Source: Winogradskyella eximia (GTDB lineage Bacteria; Bacteroidota; Bacteroidia; Flavobacteriales; Flavobacteriaceae). Taken from it: DNA of 64,000 nt. The stretch spans positions 124,001 to 188,000 of the forward strand of contig NZ_QRDV01000003.1 in the NCBI RefSeq assembly GCF_003386165.1, in the 5' to 3' direction. The notes under the pieces are model-generated. The model was not told the origin of the DNA. It made no database searches and saw only the letters and a program-made list of their open reading frames with translations. This document shows positions 41,409 to 51,163 of this stretch, in pieces (the stretch's first letter is position 1; every line of letters starts with the position of its first letter). The position numbers were made by a program, and so were the translations under genes.

Positions 41409-42382
41409 TAAACACGTCTGGTCATTAACTGCTCACCAAATACTCTAAGTAATTGTTTTTTATCTTCAGGTATATTTAAGCCTTCTAAAACTTTAAAGGC
41501 TTTATTGGTATAATCTTTCACAGCTTCTTGGGTTGCTTCGGCTGAACCCGAATTAGTAAATAACACTTTTACTTTATCTACCTTGTTTTCATTTGAAAGT
41601 TCTGAGTTAGACATTAATTTCTTTAAAGCAGACTGAGTTTCTTTAGATCCTGACTCTAAAGTCTTTAAAACTAAATAGGTTTTTTTATTTTCAATTATAT
41701 CGCCTCCTACTTGTTTTCCAAAAGTTTCAGGATTACCAAAAGCATCTAAATAATCATCTTGTAACTGAAATGCGATGCCTAAAAGCCTTCCAAATTCATA
41801 TATAGAATTCTGGTCCTCATTAGACGCTTTAGCAACAATTGCTCCCATTTTCATAGCAGCACCAACCAAAACGGCTGTTTTGTATTCAATCATTTTTAAA
41901 TACTCAATGATGGTTACATCATCTCTAGTTTCAAAATCAATATCATACTGCTGACCTTCACAAACTTCTAAAGCGGTTTTACTAAAAAGTTTAGCTAATG
42001 CCTGAAACGTTTCAGCTTCATAATTCTCAAAAAGTTGATATGCCATAATGAGCATAGCATCTCCTGAGAGAATTCCTGTATTTAAATTCCATTTTTCGTG
42101 CACAGTTTCTTCGCCTCTGCGTAAAGGTGCATCGTCCATAATATCATCATGTACTAAAGAGAAATTATGAAACACCTCAATAGATAAGGCAGCATCCATA
42201 GCCGTTTGAGCGTTTACTCCAAAAACCTCAGCCGTCATTAAAGTTAAAACTGGTCGTAACCTTTTTCCTCCTAACTCTAATATATAGTTAATTGGATTAT
42301 ACAAATTTTTGGGCTCTTTGTGTACTGTAAATCCTTCTAAATGGTTTAGAAACGACTTTTGATATTGTTCAATATGTTGCAT
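41408..42382 (-). CDS. Polyprenyl (all-trans) diphosphate synthase
   Basis: 324 aa. First aspartate-rich motif LVHDDIMDDAPLRRG near residue 76, second motif QLQDDYLDAFG near 208, and GGKRLRPVLTL near 34. Condenses isopentenyl diphosphate units to build the menaquinone side chain or a related prenyl chain; the exact chain length is not readable from sequence. The TATTTTTG -7 element lies only 5 nt from the ATG, suggesting a leaderless message. Confidence 0.9.
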   Translation of the reverse strand: MQHIEQYQKSFLNHLEGFTVHKEPKNLYNPINYILELGGKRLRPVLTLMTAEVFGVNAQTAMDAALSIEVFHNFSLVHDDIMDDAPLRRGEETVHEKWNLNTGILSGDAMLIMAYQLFENYEAETFQALAKLFSKTALEVCEGQQYDIDFETRDDVTIIEYLKMIEYKTAVLVGAAMKMGAIVAKASNEDQNSIYEFGRLLGIAFQLQDDYLDAFGNPETFGKQVGGDIIENKKTYLVLKTLESGSKETQSALKKLMSNSELSNENKVDKVKVLFTNSGSAEATQEAVKDYTNKAFKVLEGLNIPEDKKQLLRVFGEQLMTRRV

Positions 42383-42386
42383 GAGA

Positions 42387-42394
42387 CAAAAATA
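42387..42394 (-). promoter_or_regulatory. -7 element TATTTTTG, leaderless promoter candidate
   Basis: Full TAnnTTTG match on the minus strand, with 4 nt between it and the ATG of the polyprenyl synthase. Transcription would begin at about the start codon. Confidence 0.45.
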
Positions 42395-42451
42395 ATGTTT
42401 TAAACATATTTTAAGCTAATGTTGGCTATGTTAAAAAATTATTAAAACTTT

Positions 42452-42492
42452 GGAAACTTTTTAGGTTTTTAAAGTTTCCTGTTGTAAGTTTG
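42452..42492 (+). promoter_or_regulatory. TetR operator candidate and -7 element
   Basis: GGAAACTTT (42452-42460) and AAAGTTTCC (42471-42479) form a perfect 9-bp inverted repeat with a 10-nt spacer. TAAGTTTG (42485-42492) is a full -7 element directly after it. A TetR dimer bound here would block the -33 region of its own efflux operon. Confidence 0.6.
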
Positions 42493-42534
42493 CGCCATAA
42501 TTAAAATGATTCTGACCCAACGGAACTTAAAAAA

Positions 42535-43137
42535 ATGAAAGAAAAAATAATATTTAAATCTACGGACTTGTTCTTAAACTTAGGTTTTAAGAGCGTTACG
42601 ATGGATGATATTGCTAATGAAATGGGTATTTCTAAAAAAACCATTTATCAGCATTTTCAGAATAAAACAAAATTAGTTGAAGCCACAGCTTTGCATGTTT
42701 TTGAAAATATTTCGTGTGGTATTGATAATATTTGTGCGTTAAATAAAAACCCAATTGAAGAGGTTTATGAAATTAAAAGATTTGTAATGCACAATCTTAA
42801 GGATGAGAAATCGTCTCCACAATACCAACTTCAAAAGTATTATCCCAAGATTTATGCCTCTGTAAAAGGTAAGCAATTTCAAAAAATGTTAGGCTGCGTA
42901 ACTCAAAATTTAGAACGTGGTGTAACTCAAGGTCTTTATAGAGACTCTATAGAAATAGATTTTGTAGCGCGACTTTATTTTAATGGCATGGTGTCTTTAA
43001 AAGACCAAAACATTTTTCCTCGCGAAAATTTCTCGATGGTGATGTTAATGAATAATTATTTAGAATACCACTTAAGAGGCATTTGCTCAACCAAAGGCTT
43101 AGAAAAACTAACACAATTAAATACCAACCAAATTTAA
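42535..43137 (+). CDS. TetR/AcrR-family repressor of the efflux operon
   Basis: 200 aa. The N-terminal helix-turn-helix (residues 8-55) reads TDLFLNLGFKSVTMDDIANEMGISKKTIYQHFQNK, split here by a clear turn at MGIS. The C-terminal ligand domain is variable. Its stop codon TAA directly precedes the ATG of tolC, and the inverted repeat upstream is its likely operator. First gene of a four-gene TetR-TolC-MFP-RND operon. Confidence 0.9.
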   Translation: MKEKIIFKSTDLFLNLGFKSVTMDDIANEMGISKKTIYQHFQNKTKLVEATALHVFENISCGIDNICALNKNPIEEVYEIKRFVMHNLKDEKSSPQYQLQKYYPKIYASVKGKQFQKMLGCVTQNLERGVTQGLYRDSIEIDFVARLYFNGMVSLKDQNIFPRENFSMVMLMNNYLEYHLRGICSTKGLEKLTQLNTNQI

Positions 43138-44556
43138 GTGATGAAAAAAACACTAATAATAGTCTTAAGTTTCATTTTTTTTCAAATGGGATTTTCGCAA
43201 GACCAACCCAAAAGTCTTTCGCTTCAAGAAGCCATTGACTTTGCACTAGAGAACAATAGAACTGCCATTAATGCTGCTCGTGATATTGAAGTCGCTGAAC
43301 AACAAAAAAAGGAAACTACTGCCACTGGTTTACCTCAAATAAGTGCAAGTGTAGATTACCAAAACAATTTAAAACAACAAGTATCATTATTACCTGCATC
43401 TGCCTTTGATCCACTAAATGGTATTAGACAATTAGAGGAGTATTACGATTTAAATGCTCTAGAAATTCAGCCGCTACCTGACGCTCCTGAAGGTTTTATC
43501 CCTATCACTTTCGGAACAAAACATAGCATGACTGCCTTTGCAACCTTAAGTCAAAAATTATTTGATGGTTCTTATTTAGTAGGCTTGCAATCTGCTAAAG
43601 TGTATTTAGAGATTTCTAAAAATGCCAAAATAAAAACAGATCTTGAAGTTAGAAAAGCGGTTATTGAAGCTTACGGAAATGTGCTTTTAGCAGAAGAAAG
43701 TATCAATATTTTTGAGCGTAATATAGAGGTACTTGAAAAAAATCTTTTTGAAACCCAAAAAATATATGAAAACGGATTGGGAGAAGAAGAAAGTGTAGAG
43801 CAACTTCAAATTACATTGTCTGGTGTAAAAAGTAATCTTAATAATGTTGAAAGATTAAAGATACTTGCCTACCAAATGCTAAACATCAATTTGGGATTAG
43901 ATATTTACAATGAATTAGAGTTAACTGACAATCTAGAAACACTAACAGACCAAAATATCTCATTGTCAATTCTTGAGGCAGAAAACAACCCAGAAAGCAC
44001 CATAGATTACTTAATTGCACAAAATGATACTAGAGCAAAAGAGCTCTTAGTTAAACTAGAAAAAAGTAAAGCTTTACCAACACTTAATGCTTTTATTAAT
44101 GGAGGTTATTCTGGTTATGGTGACGAGTTTGCTTTTACTCAGAAAAGTCAAGATTGGTTTGGTTCATCATTATTTGGTGTAAGTCTAGATATCCCAATTT
44201 TTAGTTCTGGTATGAGAAGTGCTTCTACACAACGTGCAGAAATCAATCTAGAAAAAGCTAAAACAGATTTAACAGAGACAGAACAACGTATAAAACTTCA
44301 GATAGCATCTGCTAAAAGCGATTATCAATTCGCTATTGAAGATTACGAAAACAAGAAAGAAAACTTAGCATTGGCTGAACGCATTGAAACTAAAAACCAA
44401 ACCAAATTTTTTGAAGGTATTGGGACTAGTTTTGAACTTCGCCAAGCGCAAACCCAATTATATTCTGCACAGCAAGAGTTGCTTCAAGCTATGCTAGATG
44501 TTATCAATACCAAAGCAACATTAGAAACCGCATTAAATACCATATCATTAAACTAA
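43138..44556 (+). CDS. TolC-family outer-membrane efflux protein
   Basis: 472 aa, signal peptide ending MGFSQ. There are two repeated halves of long alternating helices (coiled-coil tunnel) with short barrel strands, typical of TolC: ALENNRTAINAARDIEVAEQQ in the first half and AEINLEKAKTDLTETEQRIK in the second. It forms the outer-membrane exit duct. It starts immediately after the tetR stop, with 6 nt to the MFP gene. Confidence 0.92.
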   Translation: MMKKTLIIVLSFIFFQMGFSQDQPKSLSLQEAIDFALENNRTAINAARDIEVAEQQKKETTATGLPQISASVDYQNNLKQQVSLLPASAFDPLNGIRQLEEYYDLNALEIQPLPDAPEGFIPITFGTKHSMTAFATLSQKLFDGSYLVGLQSAKVYLEISKNAKIKTDLEVRKAVIEAYGNVLLAEESINIFERNIEVLEKNLFETQKIYENGLGEEESVEQLQITLSGVKSNLNNVERLKILAYQMLNINLGLDIYNELELTDNLETLTDQNISLSILEAENNPESTIDYLIAQNDTRAKELLVKLEKSKALPTLNAFINGGYSGYGDEFAFTQKSQDWFGSSLFGVSLDIPIFSSGMRSASTQRAEINLEKAKTDLTETEQRIKLQIASAKSDYQFAIEDYENKKENLALAERIETKNQTKFFEGIGTSFELRQAQTQLYSAQQELLQAMLDVINTKATLETALNTISLN

Positions 44557-44562
44557 CCAATC

Positions 44563-45753
44563 ATGAAAAACATATATTCAATTTTAGTTATTACTTTACT
44601 TTTAGTCTCGTGTGGAGGCGAACAAAAAAACTCCACGGAGAATGTATTACAAAGTAATAGTTTAGAATCTATTCGTAAAAAAAGAGGAGAACTTGTAAAT
44701 GAACAACAAGCCATTCACGATCAAATTAAATTGTTAGATGAAAAAATAAAAACTTTAGATACCACCAAACACGTTCCGTTAATAACAACTTTTACAGCTA
44801 AGGCAGAAAAGTTTGAACATGTATTAGAGCTTCAAGGTAATGTAACAACAAAAAACCTTTTAACTATAACACCAGAGTACAGTGGCATTTTAACACATGT
44901 TTATGTAAAAGAAGGTCAACGCGTTAGAAAAGGACAACTACTTGCCAAAATTGATGATGGTGGTTTAAGCCAACAAGTTGCTCAATTAAAAATTCAATCG
45001 GAACTAGCAAAAACAACTTACGAACGTCAAAAACGTCTTTGGGATCAAAACATAGGAAGTGAAATTCAGTTTTTACAAGCAAAATCTACTTACGAGTCTC
45101 AACAAGAAGCTGTAAGTCAACTACAACAACAAGTTGCTAAAACAGCCGTTAAAGCTCCTTTTTCTGGCACCATTGACGATGTTATTACAGAACAAGGAAG
45201 TGTTGTTGCTGCAGGACAATCACCATTAATGCGTATTGTAAACCTTGATGAAATGTATATTGAGGTTGAAGTGCCAGAAAGCTACATTTCTAATGTTGTA
45301 AAGGGTAAAAAGGTTGAAGTTGAAATTCCTGTTTTAGGAAAAACAATTGATGCAACAATTCGTCAAGCAAGTGATTTTATCAATCCTGCCAACAGAACTT
45401 TTAAAGTAGAGATTGAAGTTGCCAACAAAGACAAGGACATTAAACCGAACCTTACAGCACGATTAAAAATTAATGATTACACGAGCGAAAATGCTATTTT
45501 AATTCCACAAAGTGTAATCTCAGAAAATGCAGATGGAGAACAATTTGTTTATATCGTAACTGATAAAAACGAAAAAAATATTGGAACAGCTAAACGTGTC
45601 ATTATTGAAACAGGAAAAACTCAAGGTAACATTATTGAAATTTTAAAGAACCTTGATAAAGGAACCGAAATTGTTAACGAAGGTGCTCGTAGTGTAAAAG
45701 ATGGACAATCGGTAGAAGTAATCAACTATAAAGAAGAAGGTAATGACCAATAA
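44563..45753 (+). CDS. RND efflux membrane fusion protein
   Basis: 396 aa lipoprotein (signal ending LLLVSCGGE). A helical segment near residues 28-60 precedes the barrel-sandwich lipoyl parts ILTHVYVKEGQRVRKGQLLA near 108 and APFSGTIDDVITEQGSVV near 199, on either side of a coiled-coil hairpin. The beta-barrel and membrane-proximal domains follow. Links the RND pump to TolC. It overlaps the pump gene by 11 nt. Confidence 0.92.
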   Translation: MKNIYSILVITLLLVSCGGEQKNSTENVLQSNSLESIRKKRGELVNEQQAIHDQIKLLDEKIKTLDTTKHVPLITTFTAKAEKFEHVLELQGNVTTKNLLTITPEYSGILTHVYVKEGQRVRKGQLLAKIDDGGLSQQVAQLKIQSELAKTTYERQKRLWDQNIGSEIQFLQAKSTYESQQEAVSQLQQQVAKTAVKAPFSGTIDDVITEQGSVVAAGQSPLMRIVNLDEMYIEVEVPESYISNVVKGKKVEVEIPVLGKTIDATIRQASDFINPANRTFKVEIEVANKDKDIKPNLTARLKINDYTSENAILIPQSVISENADGEQFVYIVTDKNEKNIGTAKRVIIETGKTQGNIIEILKNLDKGTEIVNEGARSVKDGQSVEVINYKEEGNDQ

Positions 45754-48700
45754 AAAGAAAAAAAATACCGAAAAGGAATTCGGGATGTCGTCGTGGGCCA
45801 TTAACAACAAAACGACCATGTATGTCCTAATTGCTGTCTTTTTCTATTTAGGTGTTTCTGCTTTTTTTAGCATGCCTAGAGAAAACTTCCCAGAGGTAAA
45901 CGAAACTAAAATTTACGTTAGCACAGTATATCCAGGTAACACTGCTGAAGATATTGAAAAGCTAATTATAGATCCCTTAGAAGACAAACTGAAAACGGTG
46001 AGTAATGTTGTAGAAACGACATCTACCTCTCAAGAAGATTATGGGATGCTTATTGTAGAGTTTGACGAGAATATTACAGTTGAACGTGCTTTGCAAAAAG
46101 TAAAAGATGAGATTGATACCGAAACAGCAAGTGAAGATTGGCCAACTTTTAATGGTGCTAAAGTAGAACCTGACGTTTTTGAACTAAGTCTTTCAGAAGA
46201 AATGCCAATTCTTAACATTAATATTTCAGGAGATTACACTGTTGAAAAGCTTAAAGATTATGCGGAATATCTTCAAGATAAAATTGAAAACTTACAAGAA
46301 ATCAAAAAAGCAGATATTAGAGGTGCTCAAGAAAAAGAAGTAGAAGTTGCCGTTGATATTTATAAAATGATGGCTGCTAAAGTTACATTTAATGATATTC
46401 TTGGAGCTATTGGTAATGGTAATGTTACACAATCTGCTGGTAATTTAAAAACTAGTGGACAACGTCGTACGATTAGAATTATTGGAGAAATACAAAAACC
46501 ATCTGAATTAGAAAACTTTGTTGTTAAAGCCGAAAATGGTAATGCTATTTATCTAAAAGATGTGGCTACTGTTTCTTTTAACGAAGAAGACAAAACAACT
46601 TTTGCTAGAAAATCTGGAAAACCAGTAGTAATGCTCGATGTTAAAAAACGAGCAGGAAAAAACATGGTGGCAGCTGCTGAGCAAATTCAAGACATTGTAA
46701 ATGACGCTGTAGAAAATGTTTTTCCTCAAGATTTAGTAGTGTCTATTACCAACGACCAATCTGAGAAAACCATTGGGCAAGTAGATGATTTGGTTAACAA
46801 CATTATTTTTGGAGTTATTTTAGTGGTTACTGTTTTAATGTTCTTCTTAGGATTTAAAAACGCCCTTTTCGTTGGTTTTGCTATACCAATGTCAATGTTT
46901 ATGTCTCTAATGATATTAAGTCTTATTGGTTATAGTTTAAATACTATGGTTCTTTTTGGTTTAATTATGGGACTTGGTATGTTAGTAGACAACGGAATTG
47001 TAGTTGTTGAAAACGTTTACAGATTAATGGAAGAGGAAGGCATGAGCAGAATTGAAGCTGCCAAAAAAGGTATTGGTGAAATTGCTTTTCCTATTATTAT
47101 TTCTACAGCAACAACCGTTGCTGCCTTTGTTCCATTAGGTCTTTGGCCAGGAATTATGGGAGAATTCATGAAGATTTTACCAATAACATTATCTATTGTT
47201 TTAGGGTCTTCATTATTTGTTGCCATATTTTTCAACTCTGTTCTAGTATCTCGATACATGACTATTGAAGATAAGGATATGCCAATAAATCAAATTATAA
47301 GAATTACCGTTATTGTAGGAGCTATTGGTATACTTATTCTTTTGTTTGGAGGTACTTACAGAGGTTTAGGAACTATAATGATTTTCACAGCTATAATGCT
47401 TTGGGCTTATCGCTTTTTCATAAGAAAATGGGCTAATAGTTTTCAAAACAAATCTTTAGTAAAATTAGAAAATTGGTACGAACGTCAATTACGTTGGGCA
47501 TTAACAGGTTGGAAACCTCAAATTTTAACGGCAATTACTGTTGTCTTATTGTTTGCCTCTTTTATTGCTTTCGGAATTTCAGTTTCAACACAACGTACTA
47601 AAATAGAGTTTTTCCCTGATAATAAACCCAATCAGATTATTGTTTACATCGAATATCCTGAAGGCACTGCGATAGAAAAAACAAACGCTATTACTAAACA
47701 AATTGAGAATCGCGTTTATGAAGTTATCAATCAAGAGCACTACATGGATGGTGACAGAAATTTCCTTGTAGAAAGTGCAGTATCACAAGTTGGTGAAGGT
47801 GCCGGAAATCCGAATACCGATTCTGGTTCTGCCGCAGAAATGCCGCATAAAGCAAAAATCACAGCATCCATGCGAGAGTATAAATACCGTCGTGGTGAAG
47901 ACAGTGAAATTTTACGACAAAAAGTACAAGCTGCTTTGGTTGGTATTTATCCAGGCGTTTTAATTTCTGTTGAAAAGGATGTTAATGGACCACCTGCTGG
48001 ATCACCAATTAATATTGAAATTGAAGGTGATGATTACGTTGAGCTTATTGCTACTGCAGAAAAAATGCGCGAGTTTATAAACTCTAAAAACGTTGCAGGA
48101 ATTGACGAGCTTAAAATTGATGTAAATAAAGATAAGCCAACCATGCTTGTTGAAATTGATAGACAAAAAGCTGGTGAATTAGGCGTTACAGCAAATCAAA
48201 TTGGTAGCCAATTAAGAAATTCTATTTTTGGATCTAAAGCCGGAATTTATAAAGAAGATGGTGACGATTTTGATATTTATGTGCGTTTTAATGAAGAAAA
48301 CAGATATAATACGAGTGCCTTATTCAATCAAAATATAACGTTTAGAGATAATACAGGCCAACTTAAAGAAGTACCATTATCTGCTGTTGCAAAACAGAGA
48401 AACAACTCAGGATTTAACGCTATAAAGCACAAAGATGCTAAACGTGTGGTTACTGTATATTCTGCATTAGCACCTGGTTTTACAGATGCTGGAGCTATTG
48501 TAACTCAGATTCAGAATGAAATGAAAAGTTTTGAAGATCTATCTGAAGGTATTCATATTGATTACACAGGGCAGATTGAAGAACAAAACAAACAAATGGC
48601 CTTCTTAATGGGAGCATTTTTCACTGGCCTTGGGTTAATTTTCTTCATATTAATATTTCAATTTAACTCTATCTCTAGACCAACCATTATAATGATTGCT

Positions 48701-49285
48701 ATTTTCCTAAGTTTCATTGGTGTATTTGGAGGTATTGTAATTTCAGGTAGTGCATTCGTAATTATGATGACCATGGTTGGTATCATTTCGCTTGCTGGTA
48801 TTGTAGTGAATAATGGTGTGGTTCTTTTAGATTACGCTCAATTATTAATTGACAGAAAGAAGAATGACTTAAATCTTGGTGAAACTGATTATTTAAAAAC
48901 AGAAGATTTATTTGATAGCATCTTAAAAGCAGGTAAAGCACGTTTAAGACCCGTTTTACTTACGGCAATTACAACTATTTTAGGTTTAATTCCATTAGCC
49001 ATTGGTTTAAACATTAACTTCTTTACATTGTTTGCAGACTTTGACCCTAACATATACATGGGTGGAGATAACGTCGTATTTTGGGGACCATTAGCGTGGA
49101 CCGTTATTTACGGTTTGTTTGTTGCTACATTCTTAACGTTGATTGTAGTTCCTGTTTTATTCTTCTTAAGTGTAAGACTAAAAATGTGGCTACGTACTAA
49201 ATTTACGTCAGAACCTTTAAGAGCTAATGAATCTGAAGGATTTGAACAAATTGAAGCATCCTCAATGACTAAAATTAATGAATAA
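45743..49285 (+). CDS. RND efflux pump inner-membrane permease
   Basis: 1180 aa, longer than AcrB (about 1050). Helix 1 is at residues 25-42, then a porter loop, with helices 2-6 from about 345 to 500. A second helix, loop and block repeat follows from about 595. LGMLVDNGIVVVENV near 412 keeps one of the two helix-4 acidic relay residues (VDN rather than VDD). An extra 70 residues with two to three helices lie around 515-590 between the halves. The mid-loop FFPDNKPNQIIVYIEYPEGT is typical of the HAE/HME-like Bacteroidota pumps. Substrate unknown. Confidence 0.9.
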   Translation: MTNKKKKNTEKEFGMSSWAINNKTTMYVLIAVFFYLGVSAFFSMPRENFPEVNETKIYVSTVYPGNTAEDIEKLIIDPLEDKLKTVSNVVETTSTSQEDYGMLIVEFDENITVERALQKVKDEIDTETASEDWPTFNGAKVEPDVFELSLSEEMPILNINISGDYTVEKLKDYAEYLQDKIENLQEIKKADIRGAQEKEVEVAVDIYKMMAAKVTFNDILGAIGNGNVTQSAGNLKTSGQRRTIRIIGEIQKPSELENFVVKAENGNAIYLKDVATVSFNEEDKTTFARKSGKPVVMLDVKKRAGKNMVAAAEQIQDIVNDAVENVFPQDLVVSITNDQSEKTIGQVDDLVNNIIFGVILVVTVLMFFLGFKNALFVGFAIPMSMFMSLMILSLIGYSLNTMVLFGLIMGLGMLVDNGIVVVENVYRLMEEEGMSRIEAAKKGIGEIAFPIIISTATTVAAFVPLGLWPGIMGEFMKILPITLSIVLGSSLFVAIFFNSVLVSRYMTIEDKDMPINQIIRITVIVGAIGILILLFGGTYRGLGTIMIFTAIMLWAYRFFIRKWANSFQNKSLVKLENWYERQLRWALTGWKPQILTAITVVLLFASFIAFGISVSTQRTKIEFFPDNKPNQIIVYIEYPEGTAIEKTNAITKQIENRVYEVINQEHYMDGDRNFLVESAVSQVGEGAGNPNTDSGSAAEMPHKAKITASMREYKYRRGEDSEILRQKVQAALVGIYPGVLISVEKDVNGPPAGSPINIEIEGDDYVELIATAEKMREFINSKNVAGIDELKIDVNKDKPTMLVEIDRQKAGELGVTANQIGSQLRNSIFGSKAGIYKEDGDDFDIYVRFNEENRYNTSALFNQNITFRDNTGQLKEVPLSAVAKQRNNSGFNAIKHKDAKRVVTVYSALAPGFTDAGAIVTQIQNEMKSFEDLSEGIHIDYTGQIEEQNKQMAFLMGAFFTGLGLIFFILIFQFNSISRPTIIMIAIFLSFIGVFGGIVISGSAFVIMMTMVGIISLAGIVVNNGVVLLDYAQLLIDRKKNDLNLGETDYLKTEDLFDSILKAGKARLRPVLLTAITTILGLIPLAIGLNINFFTLFADFDPNIYMGGDNVVFWGPLAWTVIYGLFVATFLTLIVVPVLFFLSVRLKMWLRTKFTSEPLRANESEGFEQIEASSMTKINE

Positions 49286-49310
49286 TTGAAAATCATTATT
49301 TAAATAGAAA

Positions 49311-49345
49311 AATCCGAAGTCTTTACTTCGGATTTTTTACTTTTG
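49311..49345 (+). terminator. Terminator of the efflux operon fused to the aspS promoter
   Basis: AATCCGAAGT (49311-49320) pairs with ACTTCGGATT (49325-49334) over 10 bp, loop CTTT. The T-tract leads straight into TACTTTTG (49338-49345), a full -7 element for aspS 19 nt before its ATG. The terminator stem therefore occupies the region upstream of the aspS -7 element. Confidence 0.75.
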
Positions 49346-49363
49346 CAATTCTAATAAAAATCT

Positions 49364-51118
49364 ATGTACAGAAGTCACAATTGTGGTGAGTTAAGAGCAT
49401 CACACAGCAATACAGAAGTTACACTTTCCGGTTGGGTTCAAGGTGTTCGCGATAAAGGTTTTATGATCTATATAGATCTTCGCGATCGTTATGGTATCAC
49501 GCAATTATATTTTGATGAAGAACGCACACCAAAAGCCATCATGGAACAGGCTTCTAAATTAGGACGTGAGTTTGTTATTCAAGTTAAAGGAAATGTAATT
49601 GAACGTGCTTCAAAAAACCCTAATATTCCAACAGGAGATATTGAAGTTTTAGTTTCTGAGCTTAATATATTAAACAGCTCGTTAGTACCGCCTTTTACTA
49701 TTGAAGACAAAACAGATGGTGGAGACGATGTACGTATGAAATATCGTTACTTAGATATTCGTCGTAATCCTGTAAAAAACAGTCTGATTTTTAGAGCAAA
49801 AGTGGCGCAAGAAGTTAGAAATTACCTTTCTAGTGATGGTTTTATTGAAGTGGAGACACCTTATTTAATTAAATCTACACCAGAAGGCGCTAGAGATTTC
49901 GTTGTACCTTCTCGTATGAATGAAGGTCAGTTTTATGCATTACCACAATCGCCTCAAACCTTCAAACAACTATTGATGGTTGGTGGCATGGATAAGTATT
50001 ATCAGATTGTAAAATGCTTTAGAGATGAAGATTTACGTGCAGACAGACAACCAGAATTCACACAGATAGATTGTGAAATGGCTTTTGTTGAGCAAGAAGA
50101 TATATTAAATGTTTTTGAAGGCTTAACACGTCACTTATTAAAAGAAGTGAATGGTGTTGAAGTTGAAAAATTCCCAAGAATGCTTTACGATGACGCTATG
50201 CGTTTGTACGGAAATGACAAACCAGACATTAGATTTGGGATGGAGTTTGGTGAATTAAATGCTGTTACCCAACATAAAGAATTTGGTGTTTTTAATAATG
50301 CTGAATTAGTTGTTGGTATTGCCGTGCCTGGAGGAAACAGTTACACCAGAAAAGAAATTGATAAATTAATTGATTGGGTAAAACGTCCACAAGTTGGTGC
50401 ATTAGGTATGATTTATTCTCGTTGTAACGACGATGGAACATACAAATCATCCGTAGATAAATTTTACGATCAAGATGATTTAGCAAAATGGGCAGAAATT
50501 ACAGGTGCTAAAAAAGGAGATTTAGTTTGTGTATTATCTGGAGATACTAATAAAGTAAGAGCGCAATTAAGTGCTTTACGTATGGAATTAGCAACACGCT
50601 TAGGATTAAGAGATCCTAAAGTATTTGCTCCATTATGGGTTATTGATTTCCCATTATTAGAATTAGATGAAGAAACTGGTCATTACCACGCCATGCATCA
50701 TCCATTTACTTCACCAAAACCAGGGCAAATAGAATTGCTAGATACTAATCCAGGTGACGTAAAAGCTAATGCTTACGATTTAGTATTAAATGGTAATGAG
50801 ATTGGAGGTGGTTCTATTAGAATACACGATAAAAAGACACAGGCCATAATGCTTAAACATTTAGGCTTTTCAGAAGAAGATGCTAGAGCACAATTTGGAT
50901 TCTTAATGGATGCTTTTGAATATGGCGCACCACCGCATGGAGGTTTAGCTTTTGGGTTAGACAGACTAGTTGCTATATTAGGAGGACAAGAAACCATTAG
51001 AGATTTTATTGCCTTTCCAAAAAATAATTCTGGTAGAGATGTAATGATTGATGCACCTGCACCAATAGATGATGAACAACTAGAGGAATTAAGTTTAAAA
51101 CTAAATTTAAAATCTTAA
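49364..51118 (+). CDS. aspS: Aspartyl-tRNA synthetase
   Basis: Class IIb synthetase, 584 aa of the bacterial type with the large GAD insertion domain (about residues 285-420). The N-terminal OB-fold reads [20 protein letters not shown]. Motif 2 is [20 protein letters not shown] near 218, and motif 3 is [21 protein letters not shown] near 530. Because asnS is present, this enzyme is probably tRNA-Asp specific. Standard length. The promoter lies just behind the efflux terminator. Confidence 0.96.
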   Translation: MYRSHNCGELRASHSNTEVTLSGWVQGVRDKGFMIYIDLRDRYGITQLYFDEERTPKAIMEQASKLGREFVIQVKGNVIERASKNPNIPTGDIEVLVSELNILNSSLVPPFTIEDKTDGGDDVRMKYRYLDIRRNPVKNSLIFRAKVAQEVRNYLSSDGFIEVETPYLIKSTPEGARDFVVPSRMNEGQFYALPQSPQTFKQLLMVGGMDKYYQIVKCFRDEDLRADRQPEFTQIDCEMAFVEQEDILNVFEGLTRHLLKEVNGVEVEKFPRMLYDDAMRLYGNDKPDIRFGMEFGELNAVTQHKEFGVFNNAELVVGIAVPGGNSYTRKEIDKLIDWVKRPQVGALGMIYSRCNDDGTYKSSVDKFYDQDDLAKWAEITGAKKGDLVCVLSGDTNKVRAQLSALRMELATRLGLRDPKVFAPLWVIDFPLLELDEETGHYHAMHHPFTSPKPGQIELLDTNPGDVKANAYDLVLNGNEIGGGSIRIHDKKTQAIMLKHLGFSEEDARAQFGFLMDAFEYGAPPHGGLAFGLDRLVAILGGQETIRDFIAFPKNNSGRDVMIDAPAPIDDEQLEELSLKLNLKS

Positions 51119-51124
51119 ACTATT

Positions 51125-51150
51125 AAATCCTGCTTATTGCAGGATTTTTT
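51125..51150 (+). terminator. Terminator after aspS
   Basis: AAATCCTGC (51125-51133) pairs with GCAGGATTT (51139-51147), 5-nt loop, followed by T. It ends 14 nt before the next start codon. Confidence 0.8.
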
Positions 51151-51163
51151 AGTTCTAATAACC

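Noticed and set aside
51137..51163. TTG start for the first ClC gene, adding nine residues
   Set aside because: The codons lie inside the aspS terminator hairpin; ATG at 51164 matches the start of the paralogue at 53007.
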